A stretch of 63,070 nucleotides of DNA from assembly GCA_944320305.1 (NCBI GenBank), contig CALUGW010000018.1, positions 1 through 63,070 on the forward strand, in the 5' to 3' direction. Numbering within the stretch: the stretch's first letter is position 1; each line of letters starts with the position of its first letter. This document shows, one piece after another, positions 50,916 through 59,488 of this stretch. A program made the position numbers and the translations under genes. The notes under the pieces were generated by a model. The model saw only the letters and a list, made by a program, of their open reading frames with translations, was not told the origin of the DNA and did not search any database. This DNA comes from an uncultured Prevotella sp. Lineage in GTDB: Bacteria; Bacteroidota; Bacteroidia; Bacteroidales; Bacteroidaceae.

Positions 50916-52091
50916 TCACTCCGCAGCCGGGGATGCCGCCCGCTGAGGCCTGTTCTCGTGGCGGCAGACGAACGCAAGCATGGCGGCAAGGCCCATGGCC
51001 ACCATCGGAGCGCCCACGAGCGCGGCATAGCGGCAGGGCAGCCCGTGGTCTATGGGCAGTCCGCCGAGATAAGCGCCGAGCGCGTTGCCAAGGTTGAAGG
51101 CCACCTGTATGGCCGCGCCGCCGAGCATCTCGCCGCCCGGGGCATATTTCAATATAAGGAACTGCAGCGGACTGCTCACGGCAAACAGGCCCGCCGTGCA
51201 CACCACCATCAGCCCGGCCGAGAGCCAGCCGCGGGTGGAGAGGGCGAAGATGAGCAGCAGCGCGGCCACGACTATGGCCTGCGTCGCGGCGGCCACGCGC
51301 CCCGGCGAGTAGCGGTCTGACAGGCGGCCGCTCGTCAGATTGCCCACCACCATGCCGAAGCCGGCCGCCACCATGAGCAGGGCCACGGTCTCCGGGGGGA
51401 AGCCGCCCTCTGTCGTCATCAGCGGCGAGACGTAGCTGTACCAGCAGAATATGCCGCCGTTGCCCAGCATTGTGGCTGCGAGGATAAGCCACGGGGCGCC
51501 GCTCCTGAGGAAGCGGAACTGCCCCTTGTAGCCGTTGTCGGGCAGCGGCTCGATCTGCGGCACCCACTTCCAGATGTAGTAGAGCACGAGCAGGCAGAGC
51601 AGGGCCACGAGCACGAACGGCACGCGCCACGACACGCTCTCGCTCAGAGCCGTGCTCAGCGGCACGCCGAAGAGGTTGGCCACGGTCATGCCGGCAATCA
51701 TGATGGACACGGCACCCGTCTTGTGGCGCTCGTCGGCCAGCCGCACGGCGGCGATAGAGGCCACGCCGAAGTAGGCTCCGTGGGGAAGTCCGGCTATGAA
51801 GCGCGCCGCCAGCATCACACCATACGTCGGCGCGACGGCGCAGAGCGCCGCCCCGAGCAGCATCATGGCCGCCAGGGCGAGCAGTATGCGCTTGGGGCTG
51901 TACTTGTGGACGACCGTGAGCAGTGGCGCGCCGCAGCACACCCCCACGGCATAGGCCGAGATGAGGTGGCCGGCCTGGGTGATGGTTATGCCCAGTCCGC
52001 GGGCCACGTCGGGCAGGATGCCCATCATAACGAACTCTGTCATGCCCAGGGCAAGCGTGCCGAAGGCCAGTGCTATAAGTGCTTTTTTCAT
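50916..52091 (-). CDS. MFS transporter, AraJ-type sugar efflux family
   Basis: A 391-residue major facilitator with 12 hydrophobic helices. It starts MKKALIALAFGTLALGMTEFVMMGILP, the motif typical of the AraJ/YdhP-type drug and sugar-derivative exporters, and has an RFIAGLPHGAYFGV segment in helix 4. The frame extends 46 codons further upstream, but that part is hydrophilic and unlike the family, so the ATG at 52091 is used. Substrate unknown; being convergent with the pectin genes does not show that it moves pectin sugars. Confidence 0.9.
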   Translation of the reverse strand: MKKALIALAFGTLALGMTEFVMMGILPDVARGLGITITQAGHLISAYAVGVCCGAPLLTVVHKYSPKRILLALAAMMLLGAALCAVAPTYGVMLAARFIAGLPHGAYFGVASIAAVRLADERHKTGAVSIMIAGMTVANLFGVPLSTALSESVSWRVPFVLVALLCLLVLYYIWKWVPQIEPLPDNGYKGQFRFLRSGAPWLILAATMLGNGGIFCWYSYVSPLMTTEGGFPPETVALLMVAAGFGMVVGNLTSGRLSDRYSPGRVAAATQAIVVAALLLIFALSTRGWLSAGLMVVCTAGLFAVSSPLQFLILKYAPGGEMLGGAAIQVAFNLGNALGAYLGGLPIDHGLPCRYAALVGAPMVAMGLAAMLAFVCRHENRPQRAASPAAE

Positions 52092-52283
52092 CGCTGTGCT
52101 GTCTGTGCGGCGCTGCCGCCGCTTGAAGAGAATGTGTGCTTCTATACTTAGCTGTGTTATCCCTTTACCGTCAGGGCGCGGAGGCGCGTCAGACTCAGGC
52201 CCGCCGCCCCGCTCCGTTTCGAAGTGCAAAGTTAGTGTTTTCCGCAGTAATGCCGACCCGCCGGGCGGTTAAAATGGACTCTC

Positions 52284-52653
52284 ATTTACTTTTTTTACCT
52301 TTCTCCGCCTCTTTCTACCCTTTTATCTTTTTTACCCTTTTACCCTTTTACCCTTTTACCTTTTCACCCTTTTACCTTTTCACCCTTTTACCTTTTTTGA
52401 ATATCCGCAAATTGCCAAATGTTTCAGTGCCAGCAGAGGGCGTGTCTCGCAAACCGTCATTCCGCGCTCCGACGCGGAATCCAGCAAGCAACCGGGTATT
52501 CTGGATTCCGCGTCGGAATGACGGTTTGCGAGACACGCCCCTTATAGAACGCACAAGCTTGGCAACTTGCGGATATTCATTTTACCCTCTTAACTTTTTA
52601 CCCTTTTACCCGTCTACTTTTTTACCTTTTTACTTTTTCACCTTTTTACCTTT
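52284..52653. repeat. T/C-rich microsatellite split by a palindromic element
   Basis: Many copies of CCCTTTTA-like units (TTTTACCC, TTTTCACC) run from about 52,284 to 52,395 and again from about 52,579 to 52,653. The nested palindrome at 52,399-52,578 sits exactly between the two blocks. No gene is seen. Confidence 0.85.
52399..52578. repeat. Nested palindromic repeat B (complete copy)
   Basis: Outer arms at 52399-52418 (GAATATCCGCAAATTGCCAA) and 52559-52578 pair with one mismatch in 20. Inner arms start GGGCGTGTCTCGC at 52438 and end at 52540 and are also complementary, with a second inner fold around GGATTCCGCGTC. The inner part matches 26,870-26,933 and the outer part 54,704-54,772. No coding capacity. 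Confidence 0.9.
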
Positions 52654-54078
52654 CTAATACGCCTCCTTGTCGCCTTTCAGGGCGTTGGCCACGGTCTTGT
52701 ACATGATGTAAAGGTCGAGCCAGAGGCTCCAGTGCTCGATGTAATAGATGTCGCCCCTCACGCGGCCTTCCATCTGCGACAGCTCCTTGGTCTCGCCGCG
52801 GAAGCCCGTCACCTGACTCCAGCCGGTGATGCCGGGCTTGACGAAGTGGCGCACCATGTAGTTGTCGATGAGCTTTGAGTACTCCTCGGTGTGCTTGAGC
52901 ATATGCGGGCGTGGGCCGACGATGCTCATGTCGCCCAGCAGCACGTTGATGAACTGGGGCAGCTCGTCGATGTTAGTCTTGCGCATGATGTTGCCCCACT
53001 TGGTTTTCCGGGGGTCGTCCTTGGTGGCCTGCAGGCGGTCGGCGTCGGCGTTGACGCGCATTGAGCGGAACTTGATGCAGTAGAACTCGCAGCCGTTGAT
53101 GCCGTTGCGCTTCTGGCGGAAGAACACCGGGCCTGGCATTGTCAGCTTGGTGACAACGGTGACGATGACAAGAATGACCGGAAAGAGCGTGCAGAGGAAC
53201 AGCAGCGACACCACAACGTCGAACAGCCGCTTTATCAGGCGGTTCTCGGGGAGCTCCAGCGGGTCGCGCATGATGCTCAGATAAGGCACGGAGCCCATCA
53301 CGTTGAGATACATCCGGTGGTGCAGGTAGTTGCTCACGTTGGGCACGCTGTAGAAGTGGACGACGTTGTTCTGGCAGTAGCGGATTATCGGCAGGATGTC
53401 GTCCTTGTGGCTCGACGGCAGGCAGCAGTACAGCTCGTGCACCTCCCTGTGGTCGCGCAGCCACGACGTGACGAGCTGTGGCGCGCCCAGATATGGGCAC
53501 GAGGGCGGGAAGTCGGGGTTGGGCGAGTAGTCAAAATAGCCCTCCACCTCATATCCGAAGTAGGGCACGCTGGTCATCTCGTCATACAGGGCGCGTATGT
53601 TCTCCTTGCTGCCCACGAGCACCGCGTGGTGCTTGTGGCTGTCCTTGGTGCGGTAGAGCTTGACAAACCGCCTGATGGCCAGGCGGTATGCCGACGCCGC
53701 CGCCACCTGCGAGACAATGAAGAGCGCCGACTGCTTGAGCGGCAGAAGGCTGAAGCCGCCCAACGGCAGCAGCAGTAGGCAGGCCACAGCGAACAGGAGC
53801 ACGTTGCGGAGCACAAGCATGGGCACCTGGAAATCCCTGACATTGCGCTTGTAGAGAATCACGCCGCCGCTGTAGACGCACGCGAAATATATCACGGTGA
53901 CAATGACTGTCGTCGGCGCGAAGGCGGGCGTGGCACAATAGCCGCAACTCCGGCAGAAAGCCGTGTAGAGCAAAAGGCATATCAAGACGTCACCAACAAT
54001 GGTCAGAGCCGAGAGCAACAGGTTTCTATGAGTGTTTTGTTCATTGCCATTCATGACGAAAGAGTATTTTTTAAACAT
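52654..54078 (-). CDS. Undecaprenyl-phosphate sugar-1-phosphate transferase (WcaJ/WbaP type)
   Basis: A 474-residue polyprenyl-phosphate sugar phosphotransferase that starts a capsule, exopolysaccharide or O-glycan repeat on the lipid carrier. Four or five N-terminal membrane helices (about 18-130) and a central CoA-binding-like domain lead into the catalytic Bac_transf domain (about 280-474) with FFRQKRNGINGCEFYCIKFRSM, KTNIDELPQFINVLLGDMS, IVGPRPHM and KPGITGWSQVTGFRGET. The -7 box at 54088-54095 puts transcription at about 54081, so either the ATG at 54078 is almost leaderless or the ATG at 54054 (MNGNEQNTH) is used. No other glycan genes are adjacent. Confidence 0.94.
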   Translation of the reverse strand: MFKKYSFVMNGNEQNTHRNLLLSALTIVGDVLICLLLYTAFCRSCGYCATPAFAPTTVIVTVIYFACVYSGGVILYKRNVRDFQVPMLVLRNVLLFAVACLLLLPLGGFSLLPLKQSALFIVSQVAAASAYRLAIRRFVKLYRTKDSHKHHAVLVGSKENIRALYDEMTSVPYFGYEVEGYFDYSPNPDFPPSCPYLGAPQLVTSWLRDHREVHELYCCLPSSHKDDILPIIRYCQNNVVHFYSVPNVSNYLHHRMYLNVMGSVPYLSIMRDPLELPENRLIKRLFDVVVSLLFLCTLFPVILVIVTVVTKLTMPGPVFFRQKRNGINGCEFYCIKFRSMRVNADADRLQATKDDPRKTKWGNIMRKTNIDELPQFINVLLGDMSIVGPRPHMLKHTEEYSKLIDNYMVRHFVKPGITGWSQVTGFRGETKELSQMEGRVRGDIYYIEHWSLWLDLYIMYKTVANALKGDKEAY

Positions 54079-54087
54079 TACCGTCTA

Positions 54088-54095
54088 CAAATATA
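54088..54095 (-). promoter_or_regulatory. -7 box of the sugar transferase gene
   Basis: TATATTTG on the minus strand, ten bases upstream of the ATG at 54078. No -33 match. Confidence 0.5.
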
Positions 54096-54485
54096 ACAAT
54101 GTTTATCTTAAAAAAAGAAACATCCGTTTCCTAAATCAGCTTTGTAGAAATAAATTCTAACACGCTTCCGCTGTGCGGGAACACAAGGCTGTGGCGAGCG
54201 CCGGAATGCAATGAGAGAAAAGCGAAGCGGAAGCTTTTAGACCCACACACCGGTCGCGTCGGCTGGTTAACACAAGTTTGCCATAGTTAAAATCCCGGCT
54301 GTTTAACCCTCTCAAAATTCGCGAATTTGAAAATAATTTGCCTCCGCCGCAAATTCGCGAAATATGAGTGTGCAACCGTAACCCATTGGTCTCATATGAC
54401 TTACAAGTCTTACAGGCCCAATTGTGCAACTTTTTCAGCCGCCGAAACCACCCTTTCCGGCCCCAAAACAGCCGTTTCCGCCCTC

Positions 54486-54583
54486 CGAAAAGGGTCTCTT
54501 CGCATCGCAATATGGGCCTTTTCGCATCGCGATATGGCCCATATCGCAGTGCGAAAAGGCCCGTTTCGCAAAACCGGGGGCTG
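54486..54583. repeat. Interspersed repeat A, copy 4 (diverged)
   Basis: Repeated units of TCGCATCGCGATATGGCCCA and GTGCGAAAAGGCCCGTTTCGC replace the AATATAGGCCATATTGG units of copies 2 and 3, but the order of palindromic GGCC units and the final CGCAAAAC are kept. Confidence 0.6.
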
Positions 54584-54703
54584 TTTTTCGCAAAACCGAG
54601 GGGCAAAAACCGGTTTCCGTTTTCTATTTCAGCCGGAAACGAAGTGTTAAATTCAGATTGTCCGCCATATACCGAATCGCCCTGTTCCGGCATTTGTTTT
54701 ATT

Positions 54704-54772
54704 GAATGTCCGCAAGTTTCCAAATGCCCCAATATTCGAATATCCGAACAACCTTGCGAATTGCGGACATTC
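54704..54772. repeat. Palindromic repeat B, outer arms only
   Basis: GAATGTCCGCAA (54704-54715) and TTGCGGACATTC (54761-54772) are perfect complements. The inner GGGCGTGTCTC palindrome of the 52.4 kb copy is absent, and an ATATTCGAATAT palindrome lies in the loop. Confidence 0.75.
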
Positions 54773-54878
54773 ATTTTTCTTATTCCCCCGGCATAAGAAT
54801 CATGATTTTAATTTAATTTTGCAGGCGCGGACAAGCAACAGCCGCACCGCAAAAAGAACCACAAAGACACAGGACACA

Positions 54879-55916
54879 ATGAAAAAAGAAGCCAACGAAC
54901 TGACAACGGCGCGGCTCGTGCTGCGCCACTGGAGCGAGGCCGACGCCCCGGCACTGTTCAGCCTGGCCGCCGACCCCGCCATAGGGCTGGCCGCCGGATG
55001 GTCGCCCCACCGCTCTGAAGCCGAGAGCCGGGAAGTTATACGGACGGTCTTTGCCGCGCCGGAGGTTTATGCCGTGACGATGCGCGGCAACGGCGAGGCC
55101 GTGGGCTGCGCCGGACTGACGCCCGCCGCCGGAGCCGACGGCAGCCTGACGGCAGGCGGCGAGGCCGTGCTGGGCTACTGGACAGGCCGCAGCCACTGGG
55201 GCCGGGGCATCGCCACCGAGGCCGCCGGGGCGCTGCTGCGGCACGCCTTCACCACTCTGGGGCTGAGAGCCGTGTGGTGCGCCCACTACGACGGCAACGC
55301 CGCCTCGCGCCGGGTGATGGAGAAGTGCGGATTCGGCTACCACCACTCCACACCCGACACCGCGACGCCGCTCGGCGACCTGCGCACCGAGCACCACTGG
55401 CTGCTGACTGCCGACGGATTCTTGCGCCGCCACGGTATGGCGGAAGACATTCCGTCCGTCGTAAGCCTCTGCGAGATAAGCCGCAAGGAGCGCTGCGGTG
55501 CCTTCACGGCGGAGGCCGTAAGCCTGTGGGAGGAGTCGGTGAGAGCCAGCCACCACTTCCTCACCGAAGCGGACATAGCAGCCCTACGCCCCTACGTGGC
55601 CGAGGCCGTCGGTGCCATAGACACGCTGCTCGCCGCCCGCGCCGACGGACGGCTGGCGGGCTTCATCGGCGTGCAGGACAGGAAGATAGAGATGCTCTTC
55701 GTGGCTCCGCGGCTCTTCGGACGGGGCATAGGCACCATGCTGGCGGGCGAGGCCATAACCCGGCTGGGGGCGGTGCTGGTCGACGTGAACGAGCAGAACC
55801 CTGCGGCGGCAGACTTCTACCGCCGTCTGGGCTTCAGCGTGTTCAGCCGCGACGCCACAGACGGTCAGGGCCGGCCGTTCCCCATTCTGCACCTGCGCAT
55901 GGGCCGGCAGGAGTGA
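54879..55916 (+). CDS. Fused double GNAT N-acetyltransferase
   Basis: A 345-residue protein made of two acetyltransferase domains. The first (about 7-178) is RimJ/RimL-like with TTARLVLRHWSEADAPALFSL, the CoA site SHWGRGIATEAAGALL (about 105-120) and NAASRRVMEKCGF. The second (about 188-345) is a different GNAT type with VRASHHFLTEADIAALRP, CoA site LFGRGIGTMLAGEA (about 279-292) and NPAAADFYRRLGFSV. Each alone is a usual stand-alone length. Both CoA loops look intact. The start is the ATG at 54879 because the upstream frame runs through repeat B. Confidence 0.88.
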   Translation: MKKEANELTTARLVLRHWSEADAPALFSLAADPAIGLAAGWSPHRSEAESREVIRTVFAAPEVYAVTMRGNGEAVGCAGLTPAAGADGSLTAGGEAVLGYWTGRSHWGRGIATEAAGALLRHAFTTLGLRAVWCAHYDGNAASRRVMEKCGFGYHHSTPDTATPLGDLRTEHHWLLTADGFLRRHGMAEDIPSVVSLCEISRKERCGAFTAEAVSLWEESVRASHHFLTEADIAALRPYVAEAVGAIDTLLAARADGRLAGFIGVQDRKIEMLFVAPRLFGRGIGTMLAGEAITRLGAVLVDVNEQNPAAADFYRRLGFSVFSRDATDGQGRPFPILHLRMGRQE

Positions 55917-55966
55917 AAAAGCGGAAAGCCCAAACCGGCCTCAGGCTCCAGGCTGATGGCGATTTG

Positions 55967-56030
55967 AAGCAATACAAAAAAACGAGACAGGCCGCCCCGC
56001 TCTGGCAGGACGGCCTGTCTCGTATTGCTT
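55967..56030. terminator. Bidirectional terminator between the GNAT and OMP genes
   Basis: CGAGACAGGCCG (55983-55994) pairs with CGGCCTGTCTCG (56011-56022), extended by AAGCAATAC and GTATTGCTT after an A-rich bulge. It serves convergent genes. Confidence 0.8.
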
Positions 56031-56049
56031 AAGCACTAAAGCCTACTGG

Positions 56050-56655
56050 TCAGAAATAGTAGGCGGCAGACACCTGCCATGCGTTGGCGCGGCCCTTTGT
56101 AACCTGCTCCCAGGTGCTTCCGGCAGCGTTCCACACATTCACCTCGCCGGTCTTGCCGCAGGCGATGTTGTAGGTGAAGCCCACTTCGAGGTGGCTCAGG
56201 AGCGTGACGCCCGCTCCGACGTTGATGCTGAAGTTGGTGTTGCTGATGTCGTAGCTCGTCTCGTCGTCCCACTTGAAGCTCTTGTCGCCCACGGCAATGC
56301 CGAACTGCGGGCCGGCGGCTATGTAGGCGCCAACAAGGCTGCTGAAGCCGATGTTGTAGCGCAGGTTGATGGGAACGTTGATGCTGCGCTGCTTGACGGT
56401 CAAGCCCTCGGCCTCGGCCTCGCGCTGGTCGTAGAGCACGGCGGCATCGACACCCAGCCCGGCGAGCGGAATGCCCACCTTCACTGTCGGGCCTACGAAG
56501 AATCCGGCACGGTTAGACTTGTCGGCCACGTCCTGGCTGAAGCTCATGTTGGTGACGTTGAGACCGCCCTTGAGACCAAACTTGATCTGTGCCTGGGCCA
56601 CTGTGGCTGTCATCATGGCTGCGGCGAACAGCATTGCGGTAAAAATCTTCTTCAT
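56050..56655 (-). CDS. Porin-family outer-membrane beta-barrel protein
   Basis: A 201-residue small barrel protein: signal peptide ending ATVAQAQ, then IKFGLKGGLNVTNMSFSQD and alternating strands such as RSINVPINLRYNIG and GAYIAAGPQFGIAV, ending WQVSAAYYF. It fits the OMP_b-brl_2/PorT-like superfamily, but I see no specific PorT signature, so a role in type IX secretion is not claimed. It lies downstream of gldN, separated by a hairpin, and may be expressed separately. ATG at 56655 is used; an in-frame GTG is two codons earlier. Confidence 0.85.
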   Translation of the reverse strand: MKKIFTAMLFAAAMMTATVAQAQIKFGLKGGLNVTNMSFSQDVADKSNRAGFFVGPTVKVGIPLAGLGVDAAVLYDQREAEAEGLTVKQRSINVPINLRYNIGFSSLVGAYIAAGPQFGIAVGDKSFKWDDETSYDISNTNFSINVGAGVTLLSHLEVGFTYNIACGKTGEVNVWNAAGSTWEQVTKGRANAWQVSAAYYF

Positions 56656-56701
56656 TCTCACTTGTGTTTAATTGTTAATAAATGGTTTGTGCTTATATGC
56701 C

Positions 56702-56750
56702 GACAGGTCCGGCCCCGCCGGCGCGGTGCGCCGGTCGGGTCAGGCCTGTC
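56702..56750 (-). terminator. Imperfect hairpin after gldN
   Basis: CCGGCGC and GCGCCGG pair around three bases (56,716-56,734), extended by imperfect pairing of GACAGG and CCTGTC. It probably ends the porP-gldKLMN transcript. Confidence 0.6.
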
Positions 56751-56773
56751 TGTATTCTCATCTAAACGGAGCG

Positions 56774-57805
56774 TCAGTGGCGCTGGCGGCGCACGGTGAC
56801 GCGCGCCGCGGCAGAGCCTGAAGAGACTGAGGTGGTGGAGCCAACCGACAAGCGGCGCGAGCGGCGGCTGCGCTTCTTGGCGGCTTTCTTGGCCGCCTTG
56901 ACGGCCTTGGGGTCGTTCTTGGCAATGCTGTCGAGCGAGTCCTTGCGCTCCGGGTCGCCGAAGATGTGGGTCTCAAACTTGGCCAGCTCGTCCTCTATGC
57001 GCTTCTGCTCCTTGGCCATGGCGGAGTCCGTCGGACAGTACTGAGCGAGCGTGCGGCCCAGCATATTGTTGGTCTTGTAGATGCTGCCCTTATACTTGTT
57101 GAGCGTGAAATAGTCCTGAAGGGTCATCACGGCGGCGTTGTTCAGGTTGCTCGTCATCACCTCCTGGCGGCTGAGGAACGGCTCAAGGTCGCTGTAGCGC
57201 ACCCAAAAGAGCGGATAGCGCGACGGCTCTCCGCCGAAGTCATCCTCGCGGAACATCACCGGGCAGATGGCAATCACCTTGCGGTGGAACGAGGAGTTGG
57301 CCTGGTCGTAGTAGGCGCTCTCCTTCAGATAGTAGCGCGTCACCTCGGCCGACGGTATGTCGCTGTTGTCAACGCGCAGGCGCCCGTCCTGCTCTTCATA
57401 GAAGATGTGGTAGTTGTCGAGCACGGTTTTCATCTTCACCTTGGAGGAGTCGGTGAACACCTCGTTGCCGTCCAGGCGGTATTCGTAGATGGGGATGTAG
57501 CCGTTGAGAGCCAGCTTGAAGATGTAGGTGAACAGGTTGAGCTGGCGACCGACAGGCTCCACGGGATAGTAGAGACCCGCGTTGGCGTCTTGCGTGAGGT
57601 CAAGCTCGCGGTAGATGTCGCGCCGCCACACCACGTCGCCGGGCATTTCGATGGCCGTGGGGAACATCAGCTGGGCGCGGCGTGTCATCTGCGGCGCCGA
57701 GCTTTGCTGCTTCTTGGCGGCAGCCTGGCTGCGCCTCATCTTGGGCTGCGCCACGGCCGACGCGGCCACAAGGGCTATAATTAACACTGACAACAGTCTT
57801 TTCAT
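56774..57805 (-). CDS. gldN: Type IX secretion system ring protein GldN/PorN
   Basis: A 343-residue exported protein of the GldN/PorN family, periplasmic partner of the GldK ring of the type IX secretion system. Signal peptide (VLIIALVAASAVAQ), then family segments VVWRRDIYRELDLTQDANAG, LYYPVEPVGRQLNLFTYIFK, FREDDFGGEPSRYPLFWVRY and NNAAVMTLQDYFTLNKYKG. The C-terminus has a very basic Lys/Ala/Arg-rich tail (about 300-343) that looks longer than usual. It is the last gene of the porP-gldK-gldL-gldM-gldN order. Confidence 0.95.
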   Translation of the reverse strand: MKRLLSVLIIALVAASAVAQPKMRRSQAAAKKQQSSAPQMTRRAQLMFPTAIEMPGDVVWRRDIYRELDLTQDANAGLYYPVEPVGRQLNLFTYIFKLALNGYIPIYEYRLDGNEVFTDSSKVKMKTVLDNYHIFYEEQDGRLRVDNSDIPSAEVTRYYLKESAYYDQANSSFHRKVIAICPVMFREDDFGGEPSRYPLFWVRYSDLEPFLSRQEVMTSNLNNAAVMTLQDYFTLNKYKGSIYKTNNMLGRTLAQYCPTDSAMAKEQKRIEDELAKFETHIFGDPERKDSLDSIAKNDPKAVKAAKKAAKKRSRRSRRLSVGSTTSVSSGSAAARVTVRRQRH

Positions 57806-57831
57806 ATCTCAGTTTGCTTTTTGTCTTGTCG

Positions 57832-59397
57832 TTATTTCACAATCACCTCCATCGACGCGGGCAGGCTGCGCTCGATGCCGTCGGGTCCGATGGCCCTCAC
57901 GCGGGAGATGTAGAAGCGGCGGTTGCGCGCCAGGCGGCGGAAGGTTGTCTTCTGGCGGGCGGAGAACTTGTCGCCGTCGCTGACCATGGGGACGGCATTT
58001 CCCATGTTGTCGAAGAACACAGTCTCGAAGCCGAGCACGCGGAAGCCGATGTCGAGAATGCCGTCGTCGATGGCGGCGCCTATGCCGTCGGCGGCCATGA
58101 GGCTGGCCTTGGGCAGGTTGCCGCCCTTATAGCGGGTGGGATTGCCGTGCTCGTCGGCCATGGCTATGAACGGTGTCGGGTCGGGCAGCTTGCGCACGCG
58201 GAACGTGAACTGCCCCATCTGCTGCGCCCGGCCGGTGTTGGTGGACACCACGGTGATGGTCACGTCCTTGCCCACGGCGGCCGGACGGGCTATATAGCGG
58301 CCGGGGCCCACGGGCTGGAGAGTGCCCCCGGTCATGGTGGCCGTGATCTTGTTGAGCGGCACTCCGGGCACACTCACGCTGATGGGGTTGCTGTATCCGG
58401 CGTAGAGCATATTCATAAGGTCGGCCGAGACGGTGGCGCTGGGGTCCACCACAGTGTATTTCTGGCTGAAATCGCGGCTCACGCGCTCGCCGTTGCCGTT
58501 GACCATCTCGATGCGCCCGGCCAGAGTGAAGTCGCCGGTGCGCGAGCAGACGGTCTCATAAAGGCCTCCGGGCAGGTCCACCCTGCGCTCGCCGATGTAT
58601 ATCTCGGGCACCTGCGTGGTGTCCACGGCGGCCATGACGATGTGTGCCGAGAACTTGTCGCCGCGCACAATGGTCTGCGAGTTCGGTATGACAAAGGCAT
58701 TGAGCGAGTTGACGCGGATATCCTTGAGGTCTATGTTGGACACAAGCGTGTGCAGCACCTCGCCCTCGGCGTAGCGCACGTCGCTCTGCAGCTTGGACAG
58801 AAGGGGCACGGCAGCGGCCACAGGCATATCCTCAAACATATATTCCTGCCAGTTCTTGCCCATGGTCTGGATGTTGCGGGGCACATCGGTGGACAGGTTG
58901 CTGCTGATGATGGCGCGCTGCGTGGAGTCGGTTACCATTGTGAGTATGCGCTCGCGGAACGAGTTGATGGCATCGTAGAGCTGCCGCCCGCGCCCCCGTC
59001 CGGGAGCGAGCATCACCTGGTTAGCGGCCTCGAGGTCCTCCTTGCCGACGATGTTGCGCACATCGCCGTCCTCGCCGTCGGCCTCCTTGACGATGGCCAC
59101 CTTCAGTTCGGCGGCGAAATTGAAGAGCGAGTCGCTCATGCGCCTCACGGTCTGCGCCTTGTCGAACCACGCCTGCACCTTGGCCGGATTGGCCTTGAGC
59201 TGCGCCGCAAAGTCGTCGTATATCACCTGGTTCTCCTTTGCCGAGTTCGCGGTGGTGCGGCTGAGGCTCTCCTCCACTACGGAGAAGCCGTTGAGCACCT
59301 CTGTCGAGACGTTCAGGGCAAGCATGGCCATGAGGACGACATACATCAGGTTTATCATCTTCTGGCGCGGGGAGACCGGTCTTTTCTTTATTGCCAT
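57832..59397 (-). CDS. gldM: Type IX secretion/gliding motor protein GldM/PorM
   Basis: A 521-residue inner-membrane protein with one N-terminal helix (MINLMYVVLMAMLALNVSTE) and a long periplasmic part with the four-domain GldM layout, including PQKMINLMYVV-type start, YAGYSNPISVSVPGVPLNKI and a C-terminal domain ending RSLPASMEVIVK. With GldL it forms the proton-driven motor that powers secretion. Acidic and polar residues in the helix fit motor function. It lies 26 bp before gldN. Confidence 0.95.
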   Translation of the reverse strand: MAIKKRPVSPRQKMINLMYVVLMAMLALNVSTEVLNGFSVVEESLSRTTANSAKENQVIYDDFAAQLKANPAKVQAWFDKAQTVRRMSDSLFNFAAELKVAIVKEADGEDGDVRNIVGKEDLEAANQVMLAPGRGRGRQLYDAINSFRERILTMVTDSTQRAIISSNLSTDVPRNIQTMGKNWQEYMFEDMPVAAAVPLLSKLQSDVRYAEGEVLHTLVSNIDLKDIRVNSLNAFVIPNSQTIVRGDKFSAHIVMAAVDTTQVPEIYIGERRVDLPGGLYETVCSRTGDFTLAGRIEMVNGNGERVSRDFSQKYTVVDPSATVSADLMNMLYAGYSNPISVSVPGVPLNKITATMTGGTLQPVGPGRYIARPAAVGKDVTITVVSTNTGRAQQMGQFTFRVRKLPDPTPFIAMADEHGNPTRYKGGNLPKASLMAADGIGAAIDDGILDIGFRVLGFETVFFDNMGNAVPMVSDGDKFSARQKTTFRRLARNRRFYISRVRAIGPDGIERSLPASMEVIVK

Positions 59398-59488
59398 ATC
59401 TTATTGTTTTCCAAACTGGCGCCCGGCGTCATCCGCCTCGGGGCGCGTTATGTGCACTGGTTGGCGGCGCGGGCCGCCCTGCCGGCTG

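Larger units (their letters stand above)
54096..54878. other. Intergenic region with repeats between the sugar transferase and double-GNAT genes
   Basis: About 780 bp without a supported gene. It carries diverged repeat A copy 4 (54,486-54,583) and the outer arms of repeat B (54,704-54,772). A 205-codon minus frame and several plus frames cross the repeats and look spurious. Confidence 0.6.

Noticed and set aside
52284-52653. Possible CRISPR array
   Set aside because: The repeats are short, abutting CCCTTTTA-like units without regular spacers, and no cas genes are present anywhere in the window.
54157-54774. 205-codon minus frame between the sugar transferase and GNAT genes
   Set aside because: It runs through repeat A and repeat B copies and has no recognisable domain or start context.
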